Shown here in pieces: positions 34,165 to 45,995 of a stretch of DNA of 64,000 bases (position 1 is the first letter of the stretch; each line of letters starts with the position of its first letter). The notes under the pieces were generated by a model that made no database searches, was not told the origin of the DNA, and saw nothing but the letters and a program-made list of their open reading frames with translations. Both the position numbers and the translations under genes were made by a program. The stretch lies in NCBI GenBank assembly GCA_015143295.1, contig CM026552.1, positions 61,436,944-61,500,943 on the forward strand. The letters run 5' to 3'. The stretch is from Tetracentron sinense (taxonomy: Eukaryota > Streptophyta > Magnoliopsida > Trochodendrales > Trochodendraceae).

Positions 34165-35216
34165 GACCCTATGATACCTCATGAAAATGCTCATTCATCA
34201 TTAAAAATGAGTTATATTGGAGAAGGGTTGATAGGGGAATGCATTCAATGGTTAAAAAAGTTGAAAAAACCAAAATAATGCACCACGGGGTCAACCCTAA
34301 CCGTTTTGGGTCGACCCTGAAGAGCCCCCATTTTGTACCATGATTTTTGGCAGAGAGTGAGAATTGTGAGGGTCGACCCTGGGGACCATCCGGTCGACCG
34401 AATGTGCCTAATGGGTCGACCCTGAAATGGATTTTAGGCTGAAACTTGATTTTGCTATAATGGGTCGACCCAGGGACCCCCAGGGTCCCCCAGGGTCGAC
34501 CCTGATATGAAAAGCTTTCCAAAATCACTTTTTAGCAACTTCTAATCCCTTGGACCTTTTTATATATAGGTGACTTCTCCCAATTCGTGAGAAACATCAA
34601 TTGGAGACTTTTTAGAGCACTTTGTGCTTGCTTTGAGTTTATGAAAACTCTTTGATTCATTGATCTTCATCTCCAATAATTGACCTCTAGGTTTTGCATG
34701 GTTCTAAAGCATATTTTCTATACTTTGCATTAGATGATCCTTAAACATCAAGAGATCACCCTAGGGCTTCCACAAACCCAAAAACCCATTGTTGCTTTAC
34801 TGTGAGTGGTGGTTAGCCTGTGCTAAAGCCGTCAACGATGGAGATCGGTCTTCGGAGACAGTGGTTGATCACTTTGAGTAAGATTGGCCGGTGAGGAACC
34901 GGAGCTGCTGTTGCAGAGATCGAACGTGCTGTGTTCGTGGTTTGGAAGCTGAGGAATCGATACCGAGGAACGTTGTGTCGTGTCCGGTTGGGTAAGATTC
35001 GAGTCTTGTATTGTTTAAATCTTCTCATAGTGGATTCTGTGCTAGACTAGGTCCCGTGGTTTTTCCCGGAAGGGTTTTCTACGTAAAAATCTTGTGTGTT
35101 CAAGTGAGTTTGGCTTTGTGTGACTGATTAAAATTAAAATTGGTAGAGAAAATTATAGTAGACCTATTCACCCCCCCCTCTAGGTCTAAGTGTGCATTGG
35201 AATAAAGAATTTTAAT
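34165..35216 (+). repeat. LTR of a third Copia family (foreign piece)
   Basis: Found between the gag and integrase parts of Copia family 1 but unrelated to it. The upstream part has six or more copies of GGGTCGACCCT or half of it (34,290-34,505), then TATATATA (34,561-34,568), a pyrimidine/leader region, and 'attcacccccccctctaggtct' near 35,167, a feature typical of LTR ends in SIRE-like Copia elements. A primer site follows. Probable edges are TGAT.. near 34,170 and about 35,213. No second LTR of this family occurs in the window. Confidence 0.65.
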
Positions 35217-35440
35217 TGGTATCAGAGCAGGTTCACTCATAAGGTTAAACCCCTTAAGTGTGATCTTGTGTCTATCCTTAAGTCAATGACTACTTTAAGA
35301 GAGGGTGGATCCATCTCTCATCCCCCACTGTTTGATGGGAACAATTATGCATATTGGAAAGCTCGAATGAGAGCATTTCTCAAATCCATAGACGAGAGAA
35401 TCTGGATGTCCATTCAGGATGGATGGACTCCACCGGTGTC
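35217..35440 (+). pseudogene. Primer site and gag start of the foreign Copia piece
   Basis: TGGTATCAGAGC (35,217-35,228) is followed by a gag start at 35,286: 'MTTLREGGSISHPPLFDGNN', 'YAYWKARMRAFLKSIDERIW', 'GWTPPV'. This is the typical SIRE-like Gag N-terminus and is related to 49,397 and 54,798 (LFNGENYNHWK). After GWTPP the sequence passes at once into the pre-integrase stretch of Copia family 1, so the rest of the foreign element is missing. Confidence 0.75.
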
Positions 35441-35837
35441 ATATTGTCTAATTGTAGAGCCCCGGACCTTTTCACAGTTAATACATGACACTCTCGTTGT
35501 CATTTTTGCCTTTTTAAGAGGTATAATTAATAAATAAGGAAGAAATTAGAAATTTCGAAACGTCAGAAATGTTCCTTTTCGAAGTACAACCACAACGCAA
35601 GTTGAATCGTCAAAATCGGATGAACGAGTCAAAAGATATGGCCAAAACAGTCTGAACCTGTAGGAAATCGTAGCTCGGAAGGCACTAAGGACGTGCTCTG
35701 ACGTCGTACTCTGATAACGTAGCACAGACAACGTACTCTGATAACGTATACTGTGTGCATCCATTGTACAACTCACAACGGGCACGTTGTACAACTCACC
35801 ACGGGCACGCTGTACATAAGACAACGGACAACGAGCT

Positions 35838-36140
35838 CAGCACTATTCACAGCACCACGAGTTGGCACTATTCACAGCACCACGAGTTGGCACTATTCAC
35901 TATTCGCAGCACCACGAGTTAGCACTATTCAAAGCACCACGAGTTGGCACTATTCACAGCACCACGAGTTGGCACTATTCACAGCACCACGAGTTGGCAC
36001 TGTTCACAGCACCACGAGTGGGCACTGTTCACAGCACCACGAGTCGGCACTGTTCACAGCACCACGAGTCGGCACTGTTCACAGCACCACGAGTCGGCAC
36101 TGTTCACAGCACCACGAGTTGGCACCGTTCACAGCACAAT
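35838..36140 (+). repeat. 25-bp tandem array in S3
   Basis: About twelve units of 'cagcaccacgagttggcact.ttca' follow an 'acgtactctgataacgta' double repeat (35,690-35,745). Units vary between 'actatt' and 'actgtt' and between 'gagttgg' and 'gagtcgg'. Open frames across it are artefacts of the repeat. It stands exactly where S1, S2 and S5 have GATCGATCGG palindromes. Confidence 0.9.
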
Positions 36141-37212
36141 GAGTTCGGCACTCGTGTTTTTTTTACAGAAATTTAGTAAGGGTATTATGGTCTTTTGTCA
36201 GTTCACTCTTACCTTAAGAGTTTAACCCGAGCCTTTAGGGCATCATTCAACACTTAGAGAGTTTGAGAGAATAGAAGAAAGAGGAGAAGGCGATTCCAAT
36301 CTAGGGTTTCCATTTTGGAGAGAAATCAAAGGGTTTTGAGACCCTAGATCAACCTCAAGCCCGTTTTCTTCAAGATTTCGGTGCAAGCATTCGTGGAGCT
36401 CGCGAATCAAGCTAGGGCAGCAACTCACAGCCATTTGGAAAGAGGGTTTCTTCCTCATTTCTTTAAGGTTGGTACTTTTTACTACCCTCCTAGTTATAGT
36501 TCCTCTTCTCCCTCTATTTCTTTTGATTTTTCTTTCATTGATACATGTGCTATGAGATGGATGAATGGTGAATGGAGAATGGTAAATGGTGAATGGTGAA
36601 TGGAGATGGAATGGGCGATTGGATGCCAATGGTTGTGTGTGATGAACAAATGGGGAAGGGCATTGTTCCAATAATGAACGAACATGTATGATTTGAGAAC
36701 AAAAAACTCATCTAGAAAAGCTTGTTGTAGGGTAAATCCATAATGAACACACCATGTTTGATGAAATGCCAAGGTGAATAAAGTGAGCTGTGAACTAGGA
36801 AATGCATACCTAAGAAATTCTGAATATTACTAGGGCCTATGATAGTGTGTTCCTTGCTTTCCCTAAAGGATATGAATATTACATTGCTCAATCATTGATG
36901 TTATATGTGTTGTGAAATTACCCAAATGTCATATTTAAATTTAAATGCAAGCATGTACACGGTTCCCACGAGCACGGCATGCATGACATGATTTATTGAG
37001 GTTTTCAAGAACATGGTTAGAGGTGGGACATATCCTACGATATGTTTTACCTCGCTCTTGGCAAGGACAAGTCAATCATGCATGATCATAAGAAGGGTCT
37101 CCCATCCCCTCGCATGACACGCATAGCATCGCATGACACGCATAGCATAGCATGGCATGACACGCATAGCATAGCATTCACATGACACGCATAACTCTGC
37201 ATGGCATTACAC

Positions 37213-37372
37213 GCATGGATGCTAGTTGCGACGGGCTATGAACGGCAACTAAGCATTCACATTCCGCATGGATGCTAGTTGGGCCGGGCTATGAACGGCA
37301 ACTAGGCATACCCATCTGCATATAGGGTACTAGTTGCGACGGACTATGAACGGCCACTAGGCATGTGAACAT
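37213..37372 (+). repeat. 57-bp repeat in S3
   Basis: Three units of 'ggatgctagttgcgacgggc' followed by 'tatgaacggcaactaggcat'. Each has an inverted repeat (GTTGC..GCAAC) enclosing 'gacgggctatgaacg'. Just upstream, 37,120-37,215 is a field of 'cacgcatagcatagcat' repeats. Confidence 0.8.
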
Positions 37373-38140
37373 GTTTAAATTATGAACAAGCAAGCATGAT
37401 ACTCGCATGACATGACATGGCACGCATGATGCAAGCATGACAAGCATGACACGGTTAACAGGTTCACAATCACGCAAAGGGTATTTCAAGTCAAGTCAAG
37501 TGCACGATGTTTTCAAGGGTTTTATCAGTCTTTCTGAATGCAAGCATGAATATAAATTTGTTTTACTTCCTTGTATGATATAAATTGTTCCTGTTCTATA
37601 TATGCAAATTTGTTTCCTACTTTATGTATGCTATCTGTATACTATGACTGTTGGTTAGTATTTAGTACCCGCTGAGTATTCCATGCTCAGCCGTACTTCT
37701 TATGTCGGCAGGTTCTGAGGGAGCTGCTGCTCCAGTTGATGTTGTGCTCCTGCTCCATGGGTGGAGGAGGAGTATGTCGAGGGGCCTTTGGAGGAACCTC
37801 CCGTAGAGGGTTACCATTAGGTGGTTGTAGATTCTGAGTGAATAGCTGTGGGTGAGATGAGAGATTATATCCACGTATTTTGGCGGGTCTGTCCGCACTT
37901 TCTTTTGTTGCTTTTTGTATAAACTTGGTTTTGCGTATGTATATACATAGAGGTTTGGTAGACTTCCGCTGTGCTTTATGGTCATGCTTCCATTGTTATC
38001 CTCTATTGTATATGCTCTGTGGGTTTTTGTAGGTTGGTTTGTCAAGCAAGTCATGTAAGCCATGATTAGTCGTCCAAAGTTCACTCTAACTCCTAGGGTG
38101 GGTTTCGGGTCGCGACACTAATGGTCTTTATTATCTTGAT

Positions 38141-41092
38141 TGTCATGACCCAAAATACCCCCTAGGAGTTAGGGATACTTTTGACTCATGACCGCCGTGT
38201 CATACCATCCGGTCATGACACATAAGGCGTACATATCATCCTGCAAGAGCATACAAGGCATGCTAAGAGGCGAACCTAAAATTTTCTTCTTTACAATGTA
38301 ATCTTCCACGTGTTACTATAAACAAAATACTGCAATATAAGCTAAACATGTACACAAGGTCCATCACTTGAGTTACCAACTCAAATCAATACAAAAGTCC
38401 CATAAGGTCAACCCATACACATGTCTCTCCCTCTCATCACTCAACCATCACTGATGACTACCAATCGGCTTCTCGACATACTCCTCCTCGAACCCTAGTT
38501 CAGGAGCACAACCATCCAACCTATGACCTGCCGAAGATAACAACTTCGGCTGAGCATTGAATACTCAGCATGTACAAAATACTAACTAGCATTACTAGAA
38601 GCATCAATGATAGCATATGCATTTATCAGAGTGAAACAAGTAAGAGCAAGGCAGAACGAGTATATATCTTAAAGCAATTAATTCAGAACATATGCAGTAC
38701 TACTAATCAGAGAGCAGAAACCTTTGTATTTACAAACATCATGTACATATGTCATCGAAGAGTATCCGTTACCGTTTGTTACCGTCTGTTACCATCTATT
38801 ACTTCTGTTACCATTACTTGCCATCACCTTCCATCACTTTCCATTACTTGCCATTACGGGTATTGTAAAATACCTTAGTTTCATTACTTTCCATCTACAG
38901 GTATTTATTATACCCTAGATCCACCTAAGGAGTCGGGTAATTAGTACCCATGTACCCACATAAACTGGGCAGGCCTACTGTTATCCTCACCTTTGGCTAC
39001 GTTCGGAGTAGATGACCAGTATCCATCTCCCTTCCGGGTGGCCTGCTATTCGTCGGAATCCGACGACCAGTATCCCTTTTCCTTCTAGGCGGCCTGCTAT
39101 CGTGCCTCCCCGATCGGTATTACTTGATTGATTAGTACCCATGAATCCACAGGAGATGGGCGGGCCTTCTATCAACCTAAGATAGATGACTAGAATCATC
39201 CTGTACCATTACTTTCCTTTTTCTTGCCATTACTTGTGAACTTGTGAGCTTGTGAGCTTGTACCCTTGTGAGCTTGTGAACTCTCTTTTAACCAAAACTT
39301 TGCTTATGAAATTTATAAAAACCCTGTTCTTGTGAGAATCATTGAATCATGCGAGACTTGTGATCATCATGCGAGACTTGTGAACATTGTGTGAGACGTG
39401 AAATCATCATGTGAGACTTGTAATTATCATGCGAGACTTGTAGTTATCATGTGAAACTTGTGAACATGAAGTGCATAGAATACTTGTATACCTCATGGTG
39501 AACTTGGAAATCATATTCATGAGAGTAAGTGTGAGTATCATAATATCCATAATGAATATTTGAAAACATCGAAATAGATCATGGGATTTAATTCATGGAG
39601 TGATCATAGCATATACATGGGCTACTTAGCCTATTTTGTAAAAATCATAATTCTAAGCTTACTTTACGGTAAAACCATTCTTTCAATTGCTTAGGCATAT
39701 ATGACTACATTCCTTCGTCTTCTTAAAAACATGCATCAATGCCTATTATTTCATTTCCAACTTATAGCAACCAATTTAGTAAAGTGTAGCTACCATTTGT
39801 CTTAACAAAAGCATGCTTGATACCTTACTTATAATATAGGAATTACTAATATGGCCAAAACATCCTAACTTTCATCAAGTCCATTTACTTAAATCATAGA
39901 AACCAATTTACACATCGATGAAGTATAGTAAGGTAAGTTAGTAGATTGTTTTACCTTTCAAAAACCGGATCCCTACGGTTTCTCACTTTGGAATACTACT
40001 TGAAGGCAAAAGAAAGCTTTGAGTAAGCTTTTGCATCCATCCTAAGCTTGAGGAATACTCCATGGTAGCAAGATCCAAGCTTAGGAAGAAAGCTTGAAGT
40101 GAAAATTCGCCTTCACTTGATCACTAGTACAAAGCTTAGAAGAACCCATGCTCTTCTCCCTCTTTTCTCTCAAATTTCTCTCAAAAATCTTTCTCTAGGG
40201 TTGTGGTAACCCTAAGCCACGAATTTGTGGTTATATAAGCCAAGGGGTTGAGGCCAAAGACCATTAGACCCTCTAAATATCTCAAGGAGTCGGTTTCAAG
40301 GCCAAATGAGGCACCAAGGATCTATCAGTCATGAGCACGGATAGATCCTTCAAAAATTCACTCACTACCAAAAAAACCCATACAAATTTGGGGTTGATCG
40401 ATCGATCGGTCGTGGGGATGGATAGATCCATCAGTGTATGGGATTGAAGGATCTATCCTCCCCAAACTAGATAGATCCTTCACTATTCATTCCTTCATTT
40501 TTCCCGCTGTGGTATTTCAACCATAACTTTTGACTCGATGATCCAATTTTGACAATTAAACTTGCGTTGGATTCTAAATTTAAAGGGGAACAACTTTTAT
40601 GTTTTTCACAAATCCTAATTATTCTATCTTCATATTCCAAAATGGTCCTAAAGGCTACTGGTCAGGAATTTCAGCAGACAAATTGCCTAAAACCCACTTT
40701 TCACCGAGCTTAGACTCAAAATTGGGAAATGTTATAAACATGAACCTCAAAGAGGATCTCGATATCTTTCTAATGGCTTAAGAATCACTCAATTCTGATT
40801 TCGGATGAGAAAACTAGAGTTTTCTCAAGTTGAGAGAATTTTTAAAAATCCCTCTTGGCAACACTTACGGGTATTGTATCATCTTGTTTCATTTTCATCC
40901 CAACACCCTAAAACATTTTCTACACATATTTTGTCTCATTTGAAACCCCCTTTCATTTTAAAACATGAGGCCATCATCCCATTAAGGGTTTTGGCCTAGA
41001 AAAACACTATTCACAACACTATTCATAGCACTATTCACACACTATTCACAGCACTATTCATAGCCTAGTGAACTCTGTTCCGGGGTTCTACA
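38141..41092 (-). repeat. Long solo LTR, family S copy 4 (S4), reverse
   Basis: Plus-strand ends are TGTCATGACCC and GGGGTTCTACA, with an exact TTGAT duplication (38,136-38,140 and 41,093-41,097). Read on the minus strand it has the S layout: U3 with CACTATTCACA repeats (41,000-41,065) and GGATAGATCC/GGATCTATCC and GATCGATCGG motifs (40,340-40,480), a leader, a 24-bp 'catcatgcgagacttgtgaa' array (39,340-39,470), the GCTGAG/CTCAGC hairpin and the acidic core FEEEYVE (about 38,451-38,540). It is 2,952 bp. It faces S3 tail to tail across 23 bp. Confidence 0.95.
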
Positions 41093-41775
41093 TTGATCCT
41101 GTAAGCAATTCTGTAAATAACATTGAGGATAAAGAGTCCACCAGTGTGACACCTTAGAAAAGAGGTAGAGAGTGTGTGAATCCAACATACTTATGGCCTC
41201 TTAAATTAGGCCATATCAATTTGGATAGGCTCAACAGATTGGTAAAGGATGGTCCTTTAAACCATTTAATGTTGAACCTTATCCAACTTGTGAACCTTGT
41301 TTGCAAGGTAAAATGACCAAAAGGCCATTTACAGGCAAACCTATGAGAGCCACAAGTATATTGGAATTAATTCACACTGATGTATGTGGACCCATGAATC
41401 ATTCAGCCAGAGGTGGCTTTGTCTACTTCATTACATTCACAAATGATTTTTCAAGATATGGTTATATATATCTAATGAAACACAAGTCGGAATCTTTTGA
41501 AAAGTTCAAAGAATTCCGAAATGAAGTAGAAAAGCAATTAGGTAAATGTATTAAAACTCTCAGATCCGACCGAGGAGGAGAGTACCTCTCGAATGAATTC
41601 ATGGATTATCTTAGAGATAATGGAATTTTATCCCAACGGACTCCCCCAGGAACATCTCAGCTTAATGGTGTTTCAGAAAGAAGAAATCGAACCCTATTGG
41701 ATATGGTTTGTTCAATGATGAATAATACTGATATGCCAATATCTTTTTAGGGATATGCATTAGAGACTGCAATCT
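41093..41775 (+). pseudogene. Pre-integrase and integrase core, Copia family 1
   Basis: The zinc-binding pre-integrase part is readable near 41,190-41,310 ('LWPLKLGHINLDRLNRLV', 'PTCEPCLQGKM'). The catalytic core follows: 'LELIHTDVCGPM' (first Asp, near 41,367), 'FITFTNDFSRYGYIYLM', 'LRSDRGGEYLSNEF' (second Asp, near 41,560) and 'TSQLNGVSERRNRTLLDMV' (Glu, near 41,680). It inserts element DNA into the chromosome. It belongs with the RT part that follows and is lightly broken. Confidence 0.9.
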
Positions 41776-43000
41776 ATCTATTGAATAGGATACCTTCTAA
41801 GTCTGTTTCCAAAACTCCAATTGAGCTATGGATGGGGCGAAAGCCTAGTCTAAAGCATGTCAAAGTATGGGGTTGTCCTGTTTATGTGCGAAAGCAAAAC
41901 TTTGACAAGTTGGAAAGTAGGACTGAGAAATGCCTATTTATAGGATACCCAAAAGAGACTCTTGGATATTATTTCTATAATCCTAGCAAACAAAAGGTGT
42001 TTGTAAGCAGGAATGCCATTTTTCTAGAAGAGGATATGATCCTCAATAGAAAAGATGGACTTAGAATTGATCTTGAGGAGCAAATTCAAGATAAAGTGAC
42101 CATGGTTAATCCCATCTTAACTGAACCTTTACATACACAACAGCCTAGGAGAAGTACAAGGATCAGTCGACCTCCAGATAGATTGTCTTATCAGCATGAG
42201 GTATATTATATGGAATCGGATTCCTTAGACGATGATCCTTACACTTATCAAGAAGCAATATGTGATATTGATTCTGATAATTGGCATAAGGCCACGGAAT
42301 CTGAAATGGACTCCATGTACTCGAATAGTGTCTGGACCCTGGTTGAAAAGCTTGAGGGAATTATACCTATTGGGTGCATATGGATCTACAAGAGGAAACA
42401 TGGATCCGATGGAAGGGTAGAGACCTTTAAAGCAAGGCTTGTGGCGAAAGGGTATAGTAAAAGAATTGGTATCGACTATGAGGAAACCTTTTCACCAGTA
42501 GCAATGCTAAAGTCCATCAGAATTCTGTTATCAATTGCAACTTTCTATGATTATGAAATATGGAAGATGGATGTCATAACCGCTTTCTTGAATGGAAACA
42601 TTCAAGAGGATATTTATATGGACCAGCCCGAAGGTTTTGAACTTCATGGCCAAAATATTAAAGTCTGTAAATTGATAAAATCCATTTATGGCCTTAAGCA
42701 AGCTTCTCGGAGTTGGAATATTCGTTTTGATGAATCAATCAAATCGTTTGGTTTTCAACAAAACATGGATGGGGCATGTGTGTACAAGAAGGTCAGTGGG
42801 AGTGTAATAACTTTCCTAGTTCTTTATGTAGATGATATTCTACTCATTGGGAATGATAAAGGAATGTTATCAACAGTTAAAATCTGGTTGTCATGTAACT
42901 TTGCAATGAAAGACCTCGGTGAGGCATCCTATATTCTTGGTATTAAATTGTTTAGAGATCGAAAGAAAAGGATGCTGGGATTGTCCCAAGTCAATTAGAT
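41776..43000 (+). pseudogene. Integrase end and reverse transcriptase, Copia family 1
   Basis: A long open stretch (41,781-42,998) carries the integrase tail ('KVWGCPVYVRKQNFDKLESR', 'FIGYPKETLGYYFY'), a linker, and RT: 'FKARLVAKGYSKRIGIDYEE', 'TFSPVAMLKSIRILLSIATF', 'MDVITAFLNGNIQEDIYMDQ' (Asp near 42,570), 'YGLKQASRSWN', and the catalytic YVDD in 'LVLYVDDILLIGND' (near 42,825). Family length and order are normal for plant Ty1/Copia. It is the best-kept coding block of this element. Confidence 0.93.
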
Positions 43001-43810
43001 TGAGAACATCTTGCGCAAATATAGCATGGAAAATTCTAAGAAAGGGTTTTTACCTTGTAGGCATGGAATTAGTTTCTCCAAATCAAAGTCTCTAAAGACT
43101 GATGATGAAAGAGAGCAGATGAGTCATATCCCATATGCTTCTACAGTGGAAGTCTCATGTATGATATGTTGTGCACAAGAACTGATATTTGTCACGCAGT
43201 GAGTATCGTGAGTAGATATCAATCAAACCCGGGTCCTAAGCATTGGACAACAGTTAAGCACCTTTTCAAGTATTTGAGGAGGATAATTGCACCACTGTTT
43301 GTTTACAATGAAGAAGATCTGACTGTTGTAGGGTACACAGATTCATATTTTCAGGCAGGTGTTGATGATAGAAAGTCCACCTTAGGATTTGTCTTTACTC
43401 TTAGGAAAGGAGCATTTAGTTAGGGGAATTGCAAGCAATCAACAACTGCTGACTCAACAACTGAAGCTGAATATGTTGCTACATGTGATGCTACAAAGGA
43501 AGCAGTGTGGATAAAGAAGTTCATTCTTGAACTTGGTGTTGTCTCCTCGATCGAATCTCCTATCATAGTTTATTGTGATAATAGTGGTGCTGTAGCTCAA
43601 GCCATAGAGCCAAGAGCACATCAGAAGACTAAGCACATTGAAAGGAGATTCCATCTGATTCGAGACATTTTCAAGAGAGGAGACATTGAACTAACAAAGA
43701 TTGCATCAGCGGATAACGTGGCGGACCCATTTACTAAAGCACTAACTCAGCAGGTGTTTGAGAAACATCTAGAGTCGATGGGTATTAGATACATAGGAAA
43801 TTGGCTTTGA
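43001..43810 (+). pseudogene. RT thumb and RNase H, Copia family 1
   Basis: After the RT core comes the connection ('ENSKKGFLPCRHGISFSKSK', 'SIVSRYQSNPGPKHW') and RNase H: 'VVGYTDSYFQAGVDDRKSTL' (Asp near 43,340), 'STTEAEYVATCDATKEAVW' (Glu near 43,465), 'VYCDNSGAVAQAIEPRAHQK' (Asp near 43,575), 'KHIERRFHLIRDIFKRGDIE' and 'DNVADPFTKAL' at the usual C-terminal end. It is broken in about two places. Confidence 0.9.
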
Positions 43811-43813
43811 GTG

Positions 43814-43825
43814 CAAGTGGGAGAT
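43814..43825 (+). promoter_or_regulatory. Polypurine tract, Copia family 1
   Basis: AAGTGGGAGAT abuts the 3' LTR start TGTTAGACATATATG. The purine-rich RNA left here would prime plus-strand DNA synthesis. Confidence 0.8.
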
Positions 43826-45995
43826 TGTTAGACATATATGCCCACGAAAGCCATTTTGGAATTGTGTTTATCTATCTAATGAATAAATGCATATTTTACA
43901 TTTATACATTGTCTTCTACATTGGGTAATATATCAAAAGTATCTCATTGGATGAAACTACTTTGTCCCTTAGGTAACATTGTAGGAAAACCATCCAATTA
44001 GTTGATAACTAATTGCTAAGGAGATATGGTTTTCTGGTTCCTTGTAGACCTAGTATTGTTCTAAGTTAATCAGGATACATCTGAACAATGTATTCCTAAT
44101 AACTAACACATTGTTAGTTCCATATGATGGAGTGATGAATCTCAATCATTGAGAGAAGGGTCTCTTGACTAAGACGTAGATATAAGTAAGAAGTACTTAT
44201 ATTGCAACTAGATCGCTCAGTGGATACCCTTAGAAATATACTGTCTTTATATTTAGGGTAGTCCATTTGATAGATTGTCCTTAACCTGAGAGGTCGACAT
44301 CTTCTCTAGTATTTGCCTATGTAGCTTTGATGTAGCCAATCGTCAATGTCCAACACACCGGACTAAATACGGGCTCGTTGGGTTATGTACACTATATTAG
44401 AAGAAATTTATGTATGCTCAACAAGGATTCCACTACTCTTACAGAGTAATTAATATTAAGTTGATACTTGTCAAAATCGGATTTGAAAACCCAGCCGCTG
44501 GTATTTATCGATAAAATGGTTTTATCGAGGAGTTTATTTTCTATATAAAAGAAATGTAATTAATATTATCATTTCTTTTAAAGAATTTCTAAAATGTTTT
44601 GAAAGTCCAAGTTTGACTAAAAGTATCAAAGAGAATGGGTTCTCAATATAGACCAGGGATTAAAGACAGTATTAGATATTATCTTGTAAGCTTATAACAA
44701 TATTGAAAGTGGAGGGACACATCTGTAAATAAATCTTGAGATAGAAATACCTACAAGTAATTCTCTATTTTCTGGAGGTTAATCACATTGTGTTAATGGA
44801 CATTAATTGTGATTGGTGGAAGTCCAGGGATATAGATAAAATTCTATAATCCTAATAGAGTATAGGAAAGGTGTTTCCTAGTAACAATGCTTTAACCAAA
44901 AGGTTTAGTACTTGGTCCCACATCTAGAAATAGGAGATTCCTTTAGATCCCACACACAAGGACTTTCTTAAATTATTTAATTTAATTTATAATTAAATTA
45001 ATTAATTTTTCTAAGTAATCACTATATGGTATAGTGAAGCTCTAAAAGGTGGAATCACATTAGATGTGAAAAACCAAATGGGTAGGACCCATTGAGAATT
45101 ATTTTAAAAGAATAATTAAAGTGACCAAGGGTTACGAACCCTTAGGGGCATGTGGAGTGGGGCCCACCTAAGGTGGGATGCCCACTTCAAGGAGGAAATC
45201 ATAAATGTTATTATTTAATTAGTTTCTAATAATAAATATCCTTATTGGATAAGGTTAGTTAGTTAGTTAGAGTTAGTTACTAATTAAAGATTCTTTGTTG
45301 GATAAGGATTCTATTAGTTTCTTGCTAATCAAGGAATCCTAATTGGATTAGGATAAGGATACGATTAGTTGGTTACCAATAGATAAGGTTAGTTTCTATT
45401 TTGATTAATCCTAATTATGGAGAAATAAAAAAGGAAACAAATTGAGGAGTCCTTATTAGATAAGGATTAGAAGTTTTGGGTTGCAAGCAACCCAAGATTG
45501 TCTATATAAGGGCTGGACGTCCAAGCTTTGGGGAGTAATAAAAATTCCAGATTTCTCTCCCTCTCCTCTCCATAATCTCACACCCTCTCCTCTCCTTTCT
45601 TAAGGTGTACGGCCAACCCCTATTTCTCCTTTTCTTGTTCTTTTGAGTTCTAGCCTTTGAATATCAAGAAGAAGATCAAGAACCCATCTTGAAGATAAAA
45701 GATTGGATCTTTCTTTCAAGATCCTAGAGCTGAAAATTTGGAAGGGCCTATCCATTAGAGAAAGCTTTAAAGAAAAAGAAGGTCCATGTGGATTGCGAAG
45801 GAGACTTGACACTTATGAAGTTTTGCCGGTATCGCTTCTATCGTGCATTTGACTTAACAATTTCAAAGTTACAAAGGTGATTGTGATTTTTAACTTCATT
45901 GAATTAAAATAAATTAGAATCTTAGTCAGATCTTGGGATTCGATGTATGCCCCCCAAGAACTATTTTTCTAAAATTAAAAAGAGGCATACTTTTA
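43826..45995 (+). repeat. 3' LTR of Copia family 1
   Basis: Starts TGTTAGACATATATGCCC and ends GGCATACTTTTA, followed by the target duplication TGGCT (45,996-46,000). A TATATAAG box lies at 45,503-45,510. It is 2,170 bp and lacks the small retroposon found in the 5' LTR. Confidence 0.95.

Larger units (their letters stand above)
35453..38117 (+). repeat. Long solo LTR, family S copy 3 (S3)
   Basis: Starts TGTAGAGCCCCGGACC and ends GGGTCGCGACA, with an exact CTAAT duplication (35,448-35,452 and 38,118-38,122). It shares 'aaacgtcagaaatgttc', 'gttgaatcgtc', 'tttagtaagggtattatggtctttt', 'caagctagggcagc', the hairpin (37,671-37,691) and 'gtcggcaggt' with the other S copies. In the U3 slot the palindromes are replaced by a 25-bp array (35,838-36,140). 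In the second slot it has a 57-bp repeat (37,213-37,372). It is inserted in Copia family 1, hence younger. Confidence 0.95.
29654..45995 (+). mobile_element. Ty1/Copia element, family 1, with nested insertions
   Basis: Paired LTRs (29,654-31,936 and 43,826-45,995), a tRNA-Met-type primer site, gag and pol remnants, a polypurine tract and an exact 5-bp duplication TGGCT mark a complete insertion into Gypsy element C. Inside lie a foreign LTR-gag piece (about 34,165-35,440) and two solo LTRs (S3, S4). The first 240 bases of the two LTRs differ at about 16 positions by eye, mostly transitions. With a commonly used grass LTR rate (1.3e-8 per site per year) that would be of the order of 2-3 million years. 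The element is broken, with a handful of interruptions in pol and part of gag-protease missing. Confidence 0.95.

Noticed and set aside
35753-36225. Plus-strand frames rich in His/Ser/Thr
   Set aside because: Produced by the 25-bp array in the S3 LTR.
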